Positions 11,816 to 23,644 of a stretch of DNA of 64,000 bases are shown here, in pieces (the stretch's first letter is position 1; the number at the start of each line of letters is the position of its first letter). This DNA comes from Luidia sarsii. Taxonomy: Eukaryota; Echinodermata; Asteroidea; Paxillosida; Luidiidae. Where the stretch lies: contig OX465107.1 of the NCBI GenBank assembly GCA_949987565.1, forward strand, positions 5,535,659-5,599,658, in the 5' to 3' direction. A program made the position numbers and the translations under genes. Below the pieces are notes generated by a model that saw only the letters and a program-made list of their open reading frames with translations, ran no database searches and was not told where the DNA came from.

Positions 11816-14800
11816 TCGTCCATGGGGCAGTTAGTGCTTGCCCAATGCGCTGAGTTAGTTGTTCGTCCACGGGGCAGTTAGTGCTTGCCCAATGCGTTGA
11901 GTTAGTTGTTCGTCCATGGGGCAGTTAGTGCTTGCCCAATGCGTTGAGTTAGTTGTTCGTCCACGGGGCAGTTAGTGCTTGCACAATGCATTGAGTTCGT
12001 TGTTCGTCCATGGGGCAGTTAGTGCTTGCCCAATGCGCTGAGTTAGTTGTTCGTCCATGGGGCAGTTAGTGCTTGCACAATGCGCTGAGTTAGTTGTTCA
12101 TCCACGGGGCAGTTAGTGCTTGCCCAATGCGCTGAGTTAGTTGTTCGTCCATGGGGCAGTTAGTGCTTGCCCAATGCGCTGAGTTAGTTGTTCGTCCATG
12201 GGGCAGTTAGTGCTTGCACAATGCGTCGAGTTAGTTGTTTGTCCATGGGGCAGTTAGTGCTTGCACAATGCGCTGAGTTAGTTGTTCGTCCATGGGGCAG
12301 TTAGTGCTTGCACAATGCGCTGAGTTCGTTGTTCGTCCATGGGGCAGTTAGTGCTTGCACAATGCGCTGAGTTCGTTGTTCGTCCATGTGGCAGTTAGTG
12401 CTTGCACAATGCGCTGAGTTAGTTGTTCGTCCATGGGGCAGTTAGTGCTTGCACAATGCGCTGAGTTAGTTGTTCGTCCATGGGGCAGTTAGTGCTTGCA
12501 CAATGCGCTGAGTTCGTTGTTCGTCCATGGGGCAGTTAGTGCTTGCCCAATGCTCTGAGTTAGTTGTTTGTCCACGGGGCAGTTAGTGCTTGCACAATGC
12601 GCTGAGTTAGTTGTTCATCCACGGGGCAGTTAGTGCTTGCCCAATGCGCTGAGTTAGTTGTTCGTCCATGGGGCAGTTAGTGCTTGCCCAATGCGCTGAG
12701 TTAGTTGTTCGTCCATGGGGCAGTTACTGCTTGCACAATGCGTCGAGTTAGTTGTTTGTCCATGGGACAGTTAGTGCTTGCACAATGCGCTGAGTTAGTT
12801 GTTCGTCCATGGGGCAGTTAGTGCTTGCACAATGCGCTGAGTTAGTTGTTCGTCTATGGGGCAGTTAGTGCTTGCACAATGCGTTGAGTTAGTTGTTCAT
12901 CCATGTGGCAGTTAGTGCTTGCACAATGCTCTGAGTTAGTTGTTCATCCATGGGGCAGTTAGTGCTTGCACAATGCTCTGAGTTAGTTGTTCATCCATGG
13001 GGCAGTTAGTGCTTGCACAATGCGCTGAGTTAGTTGTTCGTCCATGTGGCAGTTAGTGCTTGCACAATGCGCTGAGTTAGTTGTTCGTCCATGGGGCAGT
13101 TAGTGCTTGCACAATGCTCTGAGTTAGTTGTTTGTCCACGGGGCAGTTAGTGCTTGCACAATGCGCTGAGTTAGTTGTTCGTCCATGTGGCAGTTAGTGC
13201 TTGCACAATGCGCTGAGTTAGTTGTTCATCCATGTGGCAGTTAGTGCTTGCACAATGCGCTGAGTTAGTTGTTCATCCATGTGGCAGTTAGTGCTTGCAC
13301 AATGCGCTGAGTTAGTTGTTCATCCATGTGGCAGTTAGTGCTTGCACAATGCGCTGAGTTAGTTGTTCGTCCATGTGGCAGTTAGTGCTTGCACAATGCG
13401 CTGAGTTAGTTGTTCATCCATGTGGCAGTTAGTGCTTGCACAATGCTCTGAGTTAGTTGTTCATCCATGTGGCAGTTAGTGCTTGCACAATGCTCTGAGT
13501 TAGTTGTTCATCCATGGGGCAGTTAGTGCTTGCACAATGCGCTGAGTTAGTTGTTCGTCCATGTGGCAGTTAGTGCTTGCACAATGCGCTGAGTTAGTTG
13601 TTCGTCCATGGGGCAGTTAGTGCTTGCACAATGCTCTGAGTTAGTTGTTTGTCCACGGGGCAGTTAGTGCTTGCACAATGCGCTGAGTTAGTTGTTCGTC
13701 CATGGGGCAGTTAGTGCTTGCACAATGCGCTGAGTTCGTTGTTCGTCCATGGGGCAGTTACTGCTTGCACAATGCGCTGAGTTCGTTGTTCGTCCATGTG
13801 GCAGTTAGTGCTTGCACAATGCGCTGAGTTAGTTGTTTGTCCATGGGGCAGTTAGTGCTTGCACAATGCGCTGAGTTAGTTGTTCGTCCATGGGGCAGTT
13901 AGTGCTTGCCCAATGCTCTGAGTTAGTTGTTCGTCCATGGGGCAGTTAGTGCTTGCACAATGCGCTGAGTTAGTTGTTCGTCCATGGGGCAGTTAGTGCT
14001 TGCACAATGCTCTGAGTTAGTTGTTTGTCCACGGGGCAGTTAGTGCTTGCACAATGCGCTGAGTTAGTTGTTCGTCCATGGGGCAGTTAGTGCTTGCACA
14101 ATGCGCTGAGTTAGTTGTTTGTCCATGGGGCAGTTAGTGCTTGCACAATGCGCTGAGTTAGTTGTTCGTCCATGGGGCAGTTAGTGCTTGCACAATGCGC
14201 TGAGTTAGTTGTTTGTCCATGTGGCAGTTAGTGCTTGCACAATGCGCTGAGTTAGTTGTTTGTCCATGGGGCAGTTAGTGCTTGCACAATGCGCTGAGTT
14301 AGTTGTTCGTCCATGGGGCAGTTAGTGCTTGCACAATGCGCTGTGTTAGTTGTTCGTCCATGGGGCAGTTAGTGCTTGCACAATGCGTTGAGTTAGTTGT
14401 TCGTCCACGGGGCAGTTAGTGCTTGCACAATGCATTGAGTTAGTTGTTCGTCCATGGGGCAGTTAGTGCTTGCACAATGCGCTGAGTTCGTTTTTTGTCC
14501 ATGGGGCAGTTAGTGCTTGCACAATGCGCTGAGTTAGTTGTTCGTCCATTGGGCAGTTAGTGCTTGCCCAATAGTTAGTGCTTGCCCAATGCGCTGAGTT
14601 AGTTGTTTGTCCATGGGGCAGTTAGTGCTTGCACAATGTGTTGAGTTCATGGTTCATCGGTGGCAGTTAGTGCTTGCCTAGCATGCCGAGTGCGCTGTTC
14701 ATCTGCGTGGTAAATTTTAGTTCTTGCCCAATGCGCTGAGTTCTCTGTTTGTGTGCATGATAGTTAGTGCTTGCCCAATGCGCTGAGTTCGCAGTTCATC

Positions 14801-15015
14801 TATGTGGCAGTTAGTGCTTGCCCAATGCGCTGAGTTTGCTGTTCGTCTATGTGGCAGTTAGTGCTTGCCCAATGCGCTGAGTTTGCTGTTCGTCTATGGG
14901 GCAGTTAGTGCTTGCTCAACGCGTTGTGTGTCCTGTTCGTCTGCTTTCTGCTTATCCAACTCGCTCAGTTCTCTGTTCGTCTACATGTACATGTACCGGT
15001 ATGTTGCAGTTAGTG
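11816..15015 (+). repeat. 47-bp satellite array 5, with a local expansion
   Basis: This is the longest array, about 60 canonical monomers. Up to about 12,800 the monomer order follows array 1 with only scattered changes. From about 12,840 to 13,550 a run of monomers carrying TTCATCCATGTGGCAG appears that is absent from array 1. The array then returns to an order like the end of array 1. This shows a local burst of monomer duplication after the larger block had been duplicated. Confidence 0.95.
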
Positions 15016-15785
15016 CTAACTGCAACATAGACGAACAACGAACTCGGCACATTGGGCAAGTACTAATTTCCCACATAGACGTTCAATTAAGTTTAAACAT
15101 ACCATATGTTGTTAGTAATTATATAAGTATCACACAATCGGCAATCGCTGATCCAAATTCAGATGATGGCTTCTGAACCAGAAAAAATGACTGTTCTTAT
15201 TTCCTCCTTGCTGTCTTGCAGATCTCCTGATGGTGAACATCACCCAGCTCTCCAGACCCATGAAGACGAGCCTCCCCATAATCCTCTAACAGCTTGGCAC
15301 TGACTACGATGAGCACATCCTGACGTCCATCTGCAATGAGGTCAGTGTCAAAGGTCAACTTGCTGGGGGCCTGAATTAATCTCTTGGGTGATGAGTGTGG
15401 CTAAAAGCCAGGCACTTCATGCATGATGTCAAGAGTACTCAAGACTGGCTTATAGCCACAATGACTTTGAACATGGGCTTCACAGAGTGTTGGCACCACT
15501 GTCATGTCATGCACTCTCGTCTTCTTCTTCCCCTCCTAAACTACCATCTTCGGCCTCCTCTCCCTTCTCTTCCTCCCCATTCTCTGTCCTCTTCTTCCTC
15601 CTCCATCTTCTTCCTACTCTCCCTTCTCTTCCTCTCCCTTCTCTTTCTCCCCATTCTCTCTCTCCTCTTCCTCCCCTCCTCCTCTCCCATCTTCTCCCTC
15701 CTCTCCCTTTGCTTCTTCCCCATTCTCTCTCTTCTTCCTTCTACTCTCCCACCTTCTGCCTCCTCTCACTTCTCTTCCTTCCCAC
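15016..15785 (+). repeat. Higher-order repeat spacer, copy 6 (type B)
   Basis: Nearly identical to copy 2, including the GAGTACTCAAGACTGG variant. Palindrome at 15000-15029 and polypyrimidine tract from about 15513 to 15785. Confidence 0.9.
15222..15340 (+). pseudogene. Exon-like segment in spacer, copy 6 (119 bp)
   Basis: Type B with MKTS, but DYDEH as in type A. Borders and the TAA are conserved. Confidence 0.5.
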
Positions 15786-17392
15786 TTCGTCCATGGGGCA
15801 GTTAGTGCTTGCCCAATGCGCTGAGTTAGTTGTTCGTCCACGGGGCAGTTAGTGCTTGCCCAATGCGTTGAGTTAGTTGTTCGTCCACGGGGCAGTTAGT
15901 GCTTGCACAATGCATTGAGTTCGTTGTTCGTCCATGGGGCAGTTAGTGCTTGCCCAATGTGCTGAGTTAGTTGTTCGTCCATGGGGCAGTTAGTGCTTGC
16001 ACAATGCGCTGAGTTAGTTGTTCATCCACGGGGCAGTTAGTGCTTGCCCAATGCGCTGAGTTAGTTGTTCGTCCATGGGGCAGTTAGTGCTTGCCCAATG
16101 CGCTGAGTTAGTTGTTCGTCCATGGGGCAGTTAGTGCTTGCCCAATGCTCTGAGTTAGTTGTTTGTCCACGGGGCAGTTAGTGCTTGCACAATGCGCTGA
16201 CTTAGTTGTTCGTCCATGGGGCAGTTAGTGCTTGCACAATGCGCTGAGTTAGTTGTTCGTCCATGGGGCAGTTAGTGCTTGCCCAATGCTCTGAGTTAGT
16301 TGTTTGTCCACGGGGCAGTTAGTGCTTGCACAATGCGCTGAGTTAGTTGTTTGTCCACGGGGCAGTCAGTGCTTGCCCAATGCGCTGAGTTAGTTGTTCG
16401 TCCATGGGGCAGTTAGTGCTTGCCCAATGCGCTGAGTTAGTTGTTCGTCCATGGGGCAGTTAGTGCTTGCACAATGCGTTGAGTTAGTTGTTTGTCCACG
16501 GGGCAGTTAGTGCTTGCACAATGCGCTGAGTTAGTTGTTCATCCACGGGTCAGTTAGTGCTTGCCCAATGCGCTGAGTTAGTTGTTCGTCCATGGGGCAG
16601 TTAGTGCTTGCCCAATGCGCTGAGTTCGTTGTTTGTCCATGGGGCAGTTAGTGCTTGCCCAATGCGCTGAGTTAGTTGTTCGTCCATGGGGCAGTTAGTG
16701 CTTGCACAATGCGCTGAGTTCGTTGTTTGTCCATGGGGCAGTTAGTGCTTGCCCAATGCGCTGAGTTAGTTGTTCGTCCATGGGGCAGTTAGTGCTTGCC
16801 CAATAGTTAGTGCTTGCCCAATGCGCTGAGTTAGTTGTTCGTCCATGGGGCAGTTAGTGCTTGCACAATGTGTTGAGTTCATGGTTCATCTGGGGCAGTT
16901 AGTGCTTGCCTAGCATGCCGAGTGCGCTGTTCATTTATTTGCGTGGTAAATTTTAGTTCTTGCCCAATGCGCTGAGTTCTCTGTTCATCTATGTGGCAGT
17001 TAGTGCTTGCCCAATGCGCTGAGTTCGCTGTTCATCTATGTGGCAGTTAGTGCTTGCCCAATGCGCTGAGTTTGCTGTTCGTCTATGGGGCAGTTAGTGC
17101 TTGCCCAATGCGCTGAGTTCGCAGTTCATCTATGTGGCAGTTAGTGCTTGCCCAATGCGCTGAGTTTGCTGTTCGTCTATGGGGCAGTTAGTGCTTGCCC
17201 AATGCGCTGAGTTTGCTGTTCGTCTATGTGGCAGTTAGTGCTTGCCCAATGCGCTGAGTTTGCTGTTCGTCTATGGGGCAGTTAGTGCTTGCTCAACGCG
17301 TTGTGTGTCCTGTTCGTCTGCATTCTGCTTATCCAACTCGCTCAGTTCTCTGTTCGTCTACATGTACATGTACCGGTATGTTGCAGTTAGTG
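15786..17392 (+). repeat. 47-bp satellite array 6
   Basis: About 23 canonical monomers in the same order as the first half of array 2, then an edge module with extra copies of the TTCATCTATGTGGCAG and TTTGCTGTTCGTCTATG variants (16,980-17,270). Confidence 0.95.
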
Positions 17393-18230
17393 CTAACTGC
17401 AACATAGACGAACAACGAACTCGGCACATTGGGCAAGTACTAATTTCCCACATAGACGTTCAATTAAGTTTAAACATACCATATGTTGTTAGTAATTATT
17501 AGTATCACACAATCGCCAATCGCTGACCCAAATTCGGATGATGGCTTCTGAACCAGAAAAATTACTGTTCTTATTTCCTCCTTGCTGTCTTGCAGATCTC
17601 CAGATGGTGAACATCACCCAGCTCTCCAGACCCATGGAGACGAGCCTCCCCATAATCCTCTAACAGCTTGGCACTGACTACGATGAGCACATCCTGACGT
17701 CCATCTGCAATGAGGTCAGTGTCAAAGGTCAACTTGCTGGGGGCCAGAATTAACCTCTTGGGTGATGAGTGTGGCTAAAAGCCAGGCACTTCATGCATGA
17801 TGTCAAGACTGGCTTATAGCCACAATGACTTTGAACATGGGCTTCACAGAGTGTTGGCACCACTGTCATGTCATGCACTCTCGTCTTCTTCTTCCCCTCC
17901 TAAACTACCATCTTCGGCCTCCTCTCCCTTCTCTTCCTCCCCATTCTCTGTCCTCTTCTTCCTCCTCCATCTTCTCCCTACTCTCCCTTCTCTTCCTCTC
18001 CCTTCTCTTTCTCCCCATTTTCTCTCTCCTCTTCTTTCCCCTCCTCTCCCATCTTCTCCCTCCTCTCCCTTCTCTTCCTCCCCATTCTCTCTCTCCTCTT
18101 TCTCCCCTCCTCCTCTCCCATCTTCTCCCTCCTCTCCCTTCGCTTCTTCCCCATTCTCTCTCTTCTTCCTTCTACTCTCCCACCTTCTGCCTCCTCTCAC
18201 TTCTCTTCCTTCCCACTCTCTCTCTCTGTC
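17393..18230 (+). repeat. Higher-order repeat spacer, copy 7 (type B, diverged)
   Basis: The last and most diverged spacer. Small indels lie near 17,500, and the polypyrimidine tract is longer (about 17,883-18,230) because a CTCCCATCTTCTCCCTCCTC block is duplicated. It passes directly into degenerate monomers, marking the right end of the higher-order repeat. Palindrome at 17377-17406. Confidence 0.9.
17596..17714 (+). pseudogene. Exon-like segment in spacer, copy 7 (119 bp)
   Basis: It starts CTCCAGATGG instead of CTCCTGATGG, giving LQMVN in place of LLMVN. The rest matches type A (METS, DYDEH), with the shared TAA and the GAG|GTCAGT border. A synonymous-looking phase is kept even in this diverged copy. 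Confidence 0.5.
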
Positions 18231-19330
18231 TCTTAGTTGCTTTAAGTTTGCTGTTTGTCTACATGTCAGTTAGTGCATGCCCCAATGTGCTAAGTTTGCT
18301 GTTTGTTTACGTGGTATTATTGATTGCCCAATGCATTCGCTGTTCACCTGTGTGGCAGGTAGTGCTTGCACAATGCACTGAGTTCTCTGTTTGTCTGTGT
18401 TTCAGTTAGTGCTTGGCCAATGCGCTTTTTGCTGTTTTACTGTGTGGCAGTTAGTTCCTACCCAACACGCTGGGTTCGCTGTTCGTCTACGTAGCAGTTA
18501 GTGCTTGCCCAACTCGCTGAGTTCAATGTTCGTCTGTATGGCAGTTAGTTTTTACCCAACATGCTGAGTTATCTGCTCATATGTATTACAGTTGGTGCTT
18601 GGCCAGTGCGCTGAGTTTGCTGTTCATCTGTGTGGCAGTTAGTGCTTGCCCAATGCGCTGAGTTCGCTGTTCATCTATGTGACAGTTAGTGCTTGCCCAA
18701 TGCGCTGAGTTCGCTGTTCATCTATGTGGCAGTTAATGCTTGCCCAATGCGCTGAGTTCGCTGTTCATCTATTTGGCAGTTAGTGCTTGCCCAATGCGCT
18801 GAGTTCGCTCTTCATCTGCGTGGCAGTTAATGCTTACCCATTGCACTGAGTTCACTGTTCATCTGTGTGGCAGTTAGTGCTTGCCCAATGCGCTGAGGTT
18901 GCTGTTCATCTGCGTGGCAGTTAATGCTTACCCATTGCACTGAGTTCACTGTTCATCTATGTGGCAGTTAGTGCTTGCCCAATGCGTTGAGTTTGCATGT
19001 TCATCTGCGAGGCAGTTAGTACTTCCCTATTGCACTGAGTTCGCTGTTCATCTGCGTGGCAGTTAGTGCTTGCCCATTGCACTGAGTTCGCTGTTCGTCT
19101 GTGTGGCAGTTGGTGCTTGGCCATCTCGCTTGAGTTCACTGTTCGTCTGTGTGGCAGTTAGTGCTTTGCCATCTCGCTGAGTTCACTGTTCGTCTGTGTG
19201 GCAGTTAGTGCTTGCCCAACTTGCTGAGTTTACTGTTCGTCTGCGTGGCAGTTAGTGCTTGGCAGTTAGTGCTTGGCCAATGCATTGAGATCGCTGTTTG
19301 TCTGCACGGCAGTTAGCACTTGCCCAGGAT
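18231..19330 (+). repeat. Degenerate 47-bp monomers at the right array boundary
   Basis: About twenty diverged monomers, recognised by CAGTTAGTGCTTGCCCAA and TTCGCTGTTCATCTGTGTGG words, decay progressively towards 19,330. Divergence rising towards the array edge is normal for satellites. Confidence 0.85.
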
Positions 19331-20056
19331 GATTTGGTAATATATTTTCACATTTAGAATTATATTTATGCATGTCAAACAAAAGGCTGCGTACAATTTG
19401 TATGATCCCATGCTTGTGTAATCAGGTTTATAACAATTGTTTGCATCTGAAAGGGCATGATCCCTGAAGATATACAAAAACTAATGATTAAATGCTTCTT
19501 ACTGGTGCCCTTGTAGTGTAGTTGACTATTTTGGATGGCAAGACCACTGGTACGCTCTAGTCAGTTTCGGAAACTGAGTAGTTGTTATATTCCTTACTTA
19601 TTTAGTTATCCTGTTCTTGTCCATTCCAAATTGCAGGATCTCAAAACCTTGCGTTCCTGAATGCCGGCAGCCTGACTGATGGTGAACCTGGGAGATGCTT
19701 CATTCTATGAAGACTCGTAGAGACTCAGCAAGGCATCAAAGATGAAGTAGACAGTCCTCCCTGTCGTATGCTGAACCAATTCGTTAGTAGTCTTCTGTAT
19801 TCATGATACCTTGTGTGATGCAGCATTGGTGGCTACCCTGTCATGATTGCACTTGATGCATCTCTTGGTTGTTTTCAATTCGGCTGATCTGTTGCAAAAG
19901 TGTTGTCATTATCGTGCAGAGGTCCCTGCACTTTTAGGATAAAGTTATATGTATGATAAAGCTCTGAGAATGTAGTGCTTGTTAAGTGGGTCAAATCCTC
20001 ATTAGATTATATTCTGCCTGGTGTAGAATTGTGTCTATGATGCAACACAGAAACCA
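19331..20056. other. Non-repeat flank with an old SINE-body fragment
   Basis: About 19,410-19,560 is a diverged copy of the SINE body seen at 26,840-26,975 (shared words GCATCTGAA, GATATAC, GTTGACTATTT, ACTGGTACG). At 19,637 a TTGCAG acceptor-like site precedes a stretch with several stops in every frame, so I do not call an exon. No other gene is visible. Confidence 0.5.
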
Positions 20057-20057
20057 C

Positions 20058-20190
20058 CGCTGTACAGATTCAAATGTGCCACGTGACCTCGACCAGCTCG
20101 GTGTTCAAGTGGTTGAGATGTCTGCAATAGAAAGCAGGAGTCATGGGCTTGAATCCTTCCCGAGCTGCCTGTATTTTGTCAGCAAGCAAT
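20058..20190 (+). repeat. tRNA-derived SINE, family 2
   Basis: tRNA-like promoter elements: an A-box-like run around CAGCTCGGTGTTCAAGTGG and a B-box-like GGGCTTGAATCC. A second copy with the same flanks lies at 49,250-49,390. Both end in TTTGTCAGCA/TTTCAGCA and a GGCAAAGCACTGA motif that also occurs at 62,860-62,890. It is not a functional tRNA, since no complete cloverleaf or CCA-compatible acceptor is visible. Confidence 0.6.
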
Positions 20191-20308
20191 AAGGCAAAGC
20201 ACTGAGCTTGAATACGCGCAAGTTTTCTGACTTCTAATTTGTTAATACTCGCCTGCAGGTTGTTCCTAACACATTAAACGGTTTTACTCAACAGTTTTTA
20301 CTTTGATG

Positions 20309-20743
20309 CCTATCTAGAATAGTATCATACGATTATTTAAGAAGTGTTCATTAGTTTTGTATAAAACCTAATGATATGTTTCTTAACCAAAAAGTAAATC
20401 AAAAAATTTAGTGGGCCTGACGTTTCGATCCTAGCAGGACCTTTCTCAGAGGCAGAGTGACAAGGACAAAGCTTTTTTGTCCTTGTCACTCTGCCTTTGA
20501 GAAAGGTCCTGCTAGGATCGAAACGTCAGGCCCACTAAATTTTAGATTAGACCTTAAACACTTGTAGTCATTTTGAACATTATAAATTACTGTGAATAAT
20601 TATGTGCACAGGCATCAAAAAGCAGTAATTTATACTGTTGAAAATAAGTACAAGTGTTTAAGGTGTTAAGAAACATGTAATTAGGTTTTATACAAAACTA
20701 ATGAACACTTCTTAAATAATAATATGATACTATTCTAAATAGG
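20309..20743. repeat. Nested inverted repeats with Penelope-like end motif
   Basis: Inner hairpin: arms 20403-20470 and 20475-20542, nearly perfect, each carrying the AAATTTAGTGGGCC...GACGTTTCGATCC...AGGACC motif that recurs across the window. Outer arms: about 20309-20387 and 20665-20743, with a third direct partial copy at 20763-20811. Two element ends therefore sit head to head. This is a fold-back structure, not a gene. Confidence 0.85.
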
Positions 20744-20811
20744 TGCGCATAATTACTTAAAGAGTATTCATTAGTGTTGTATAAAACCTGATGACATGTT
20801 TCGTAACACCT

Positions 20812-21042
20812 TCAACTTTTACTTAATTATTATGTGTAACATCACAGTAGTTTTCTTATTAAAAGTCTTAAAACAGAAGGATTAAAGAACTTTGCAATTA
20901 GTACTGAGTATTATTAATCGTGTTCATTTTGTTTGGGGGAATATGAAGACAATAATAGTACATTATATAGTAAAACACTTAAAAAGTAAAACACTTAAAT
21001 AGTCTGAAATATAGAATCAAATGTAAACAGTTATAATAGTAG
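20812..21042. other. AT-rich flank of the heptamer satellite
   Basis: AT-rich sequence with no ORF or recognisable element; the heptamer block starts abruptly after TATAATAGTAG. Confidence 0.5.
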
Positions 21043-23644
21043 TCTACCCTCTACCCTCTACCCTCTACCCTCTACCCTCTACCCTCTACCCTCTACCCTC
21101 TACCCTCTACCCTCTACCCTCTACCCTCTACCCTCTACCCTCTACCCTCTACCCTCTACCCTCTACCCTCTACCCTCTACCCTCTACCCTCTACCCTCTA
21201 CCCTCTACCCTCTACCCTCTACCCTCTACCCTCTACCCTCTACCCTCTACCCTCTACCCTCTACCCTCTACCCTCTACCCTCTACCCTCTACCCTCTACC
21301 CTCTACCCTCTACCCTCTACCCTCTACCCTCTACCCTCTACCCTCTACCCTCTACCCTCTACCCTCTACCCTCTACCCTCTACCCTCTACCCTCTACCCT
21401 CTACCCTCTACCCTCTACCCTCTACCCTCTACCCTCTACCCTCTACCCTCTACCCTCTACCCTCTACCCTCTACCCTCTACCCTCTACCCTCTACCCTCT
21501 ACCCTCTACCCTCTACCCTCTACCCTCTACCCTCTACCCTCTACCCTCTACCCTCTACCCTCTACCCTCTACCCTCTACCCTCTACCCTCTACCCTCTAC
21601 CCTCTACCCTCTACCCTCTACCCTCTACCCTCTACCCTCTACCCTCTACCCTCTACCCTCTACCCTCTACCCTCTACCCTCTACCCTCTACCCTCTACCC
21701 TCTACCCTCTACCCTCTACCCTCTACCCTCTACCCTCTACCCTCTACCCTCTACCCTCTACCCTCTACCCTCTACCCTCTACCCTCTACCCTCTACCCTC
21801 TACCCTCTACCCTCTACCCTCTACCCTCTACCCTCTACCCTCTACCCTCTACCCTCTACCCTCTACCCTCTACCCTCTACCCTCTACCCTCTACCCTCTA
21901 CCCTCTACCCTCTACCCTCTACCCTCTACCCTCTACCCTCTACCCTCTACCCTCTACCCTCTACCCTCTACCCTCTACCCTCTACCCTCTACCCTCTACC
22001 CTCTACCCTCTACCCTCTACCCTCTACCCTCTACCCTCTACCCTCTACCCTCTACCCTCTACCCTCTACCCTCTACCCTCTACCCTCTACCCTCTACCCT
22101 CTACCCTCTACCCTCTACCCTCTACCCTCTACCCTCTACCCTCTACCCTCTACCCTCTACCCTCTACCCTCTACCCTCTACCCTCTACCCTCTACCCTCT
22201 ACCCTCTACCCTCTACCCTCTACCCTCTACCCTCTACCCTCTACCCTCTACCCTCTACCCTCTACCCTCTACCCTCTACCCTCTACCCTCTACCCTCTAC
22301 CCTCTACCCTCTACCCTCTACCCTCTACCCTCTACCCTCTACCCTCTACCCTCTACCCTCTACCCTCTACCCTCTACCCTCTACCCTCTACCCTCTACCC
22401 TCTACCCTCTACCCTCTACCCTCTACCCTCTACCCTCTACCCTCTACCCTCTACCCTCTACCCTCTACCCTCTACCCTCTACCCTCTACCCTCTACCCTC
22501 TACCCTCTACCCTCTACCCTCTACCCTCTACCCTCTACCCTCTACCCTCTACCCTCTACCCTCTACCCTCTACCCTCTACCCTCTACCCTCTACCCTCTA
22601 CCCTCTACCCTCTACCCTCTACCCTCTACCCTCTACCCTCTACCCTCTACCCTCTACCCTCTACCCTCTACCCTCTACCCTCTACCCTCTACCCTCTACC
22701 CTCTACCCTCTACCCTCTACCCTCTACCCTCTACCCTCTACCCTCTACCCTCTACCCTCTACCCTCTACCCTCTACCCTCTACCCTCTACCCTCTACCCT
22801 CTACCCTCTACCCTCTACCCTCTACCCTCTACCCTCTACCCTCTACCCTCTACCCTCTACCCTCTACCCTCTACCCTCTACCCTCTACCCTCTACCCTCT
22901 ACCCTCTACCCTCTACCCTCTACCCTCTACCCTCTACCCTCTACCCTCTACCCTCTACCCTCTACCCTCTACCCTCTACCCTCTACCCTCTACCCTCTAC
23001 CCTCTACCCTCTACCCTCTACCCTCTACCCTCTACCCTCTACCCTCTACCCTCTACCCTCTACCCTCTACCCTCTACCCTCTACCCTCTACCCTCTACCC
23101 TCTACCCTCTACCCTCTACCCTCTACCCTCTACCCTCTACCCTCTACCCTCTACCCTCTACCCTCTACCCTCTACCCTCTACCCTCTACCCTCTACCCTC
23201 TACCCTCTACCCTCTACCCTCTACCCTCTACCCTCTACCCTCTACCCTCTACCCTCTACCCTCTACCCTCTACCCTCTACCCTCTACCCTCTACCCTCTA
23301 CCCTCTACCCTCTACCCTCTACCCTCTACCCTCTACCCTCTACCCTCTACCCTCTACCCTCTACCCTCTACCCTCTACCCTCTACCCTCTACCCTCTACC
23401 CTCTACCCTCTACCCTCTACCCTCTACCCTCTACCCTCTACCCTCTACCCTCTACCCTCTACCCTCTACCCTCTACCCTCTACCCTCTACCCTCTACCCT
23501 CTACCCTCTACCCTCTACCCTCTACCCTCTACCCTCTACCCTCTACCCTCTACCCTCTACCCTCTACCCTCTACCCTCTACCCTCTACCCTCTACCCTCT
23601 ACCCTCTACCCTCTACCCTCTACCCTCTACCCTCTACCCTCTCT
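21043..23644. repeat. Telomere-like heptamer satellite (CCCTCTA)n / (TAGAGGG)n
   Basis: About 2.6 kb of a single 7-bp unit, roughly 371 copies. The phase of the repeat relative to each 420-base interval never changes from start to end, so no indel is visible. The minus strand reads (TAGAGGG)n, with GGG runs separated by four bases, which fits the pattern for intramolecular G-quadruplexes. It differs from the common animal telomere TTAGGG by one added base and rearranged spacing. It is flanked on both sides by non-telomeric DNA, so it is internal to this assembly. Confidence 0.97.

Noticed and set aside
19637..19760. Second exon-like segment after TTGCAG
   Set aside because: Stops occur in all frames within a few codons (TGA, TGA, TAG, TAG in the best one) and no donor is clear.
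20403..20542. Functional hammerhead ribozyme in family-A ends
   Set aside because: The core reads TTGAGAA where CUGANGA is required, so the G8-equivalent is lost. Only the layout is hammerhead-like. It is kept as a relic hypothesis, not a feature.
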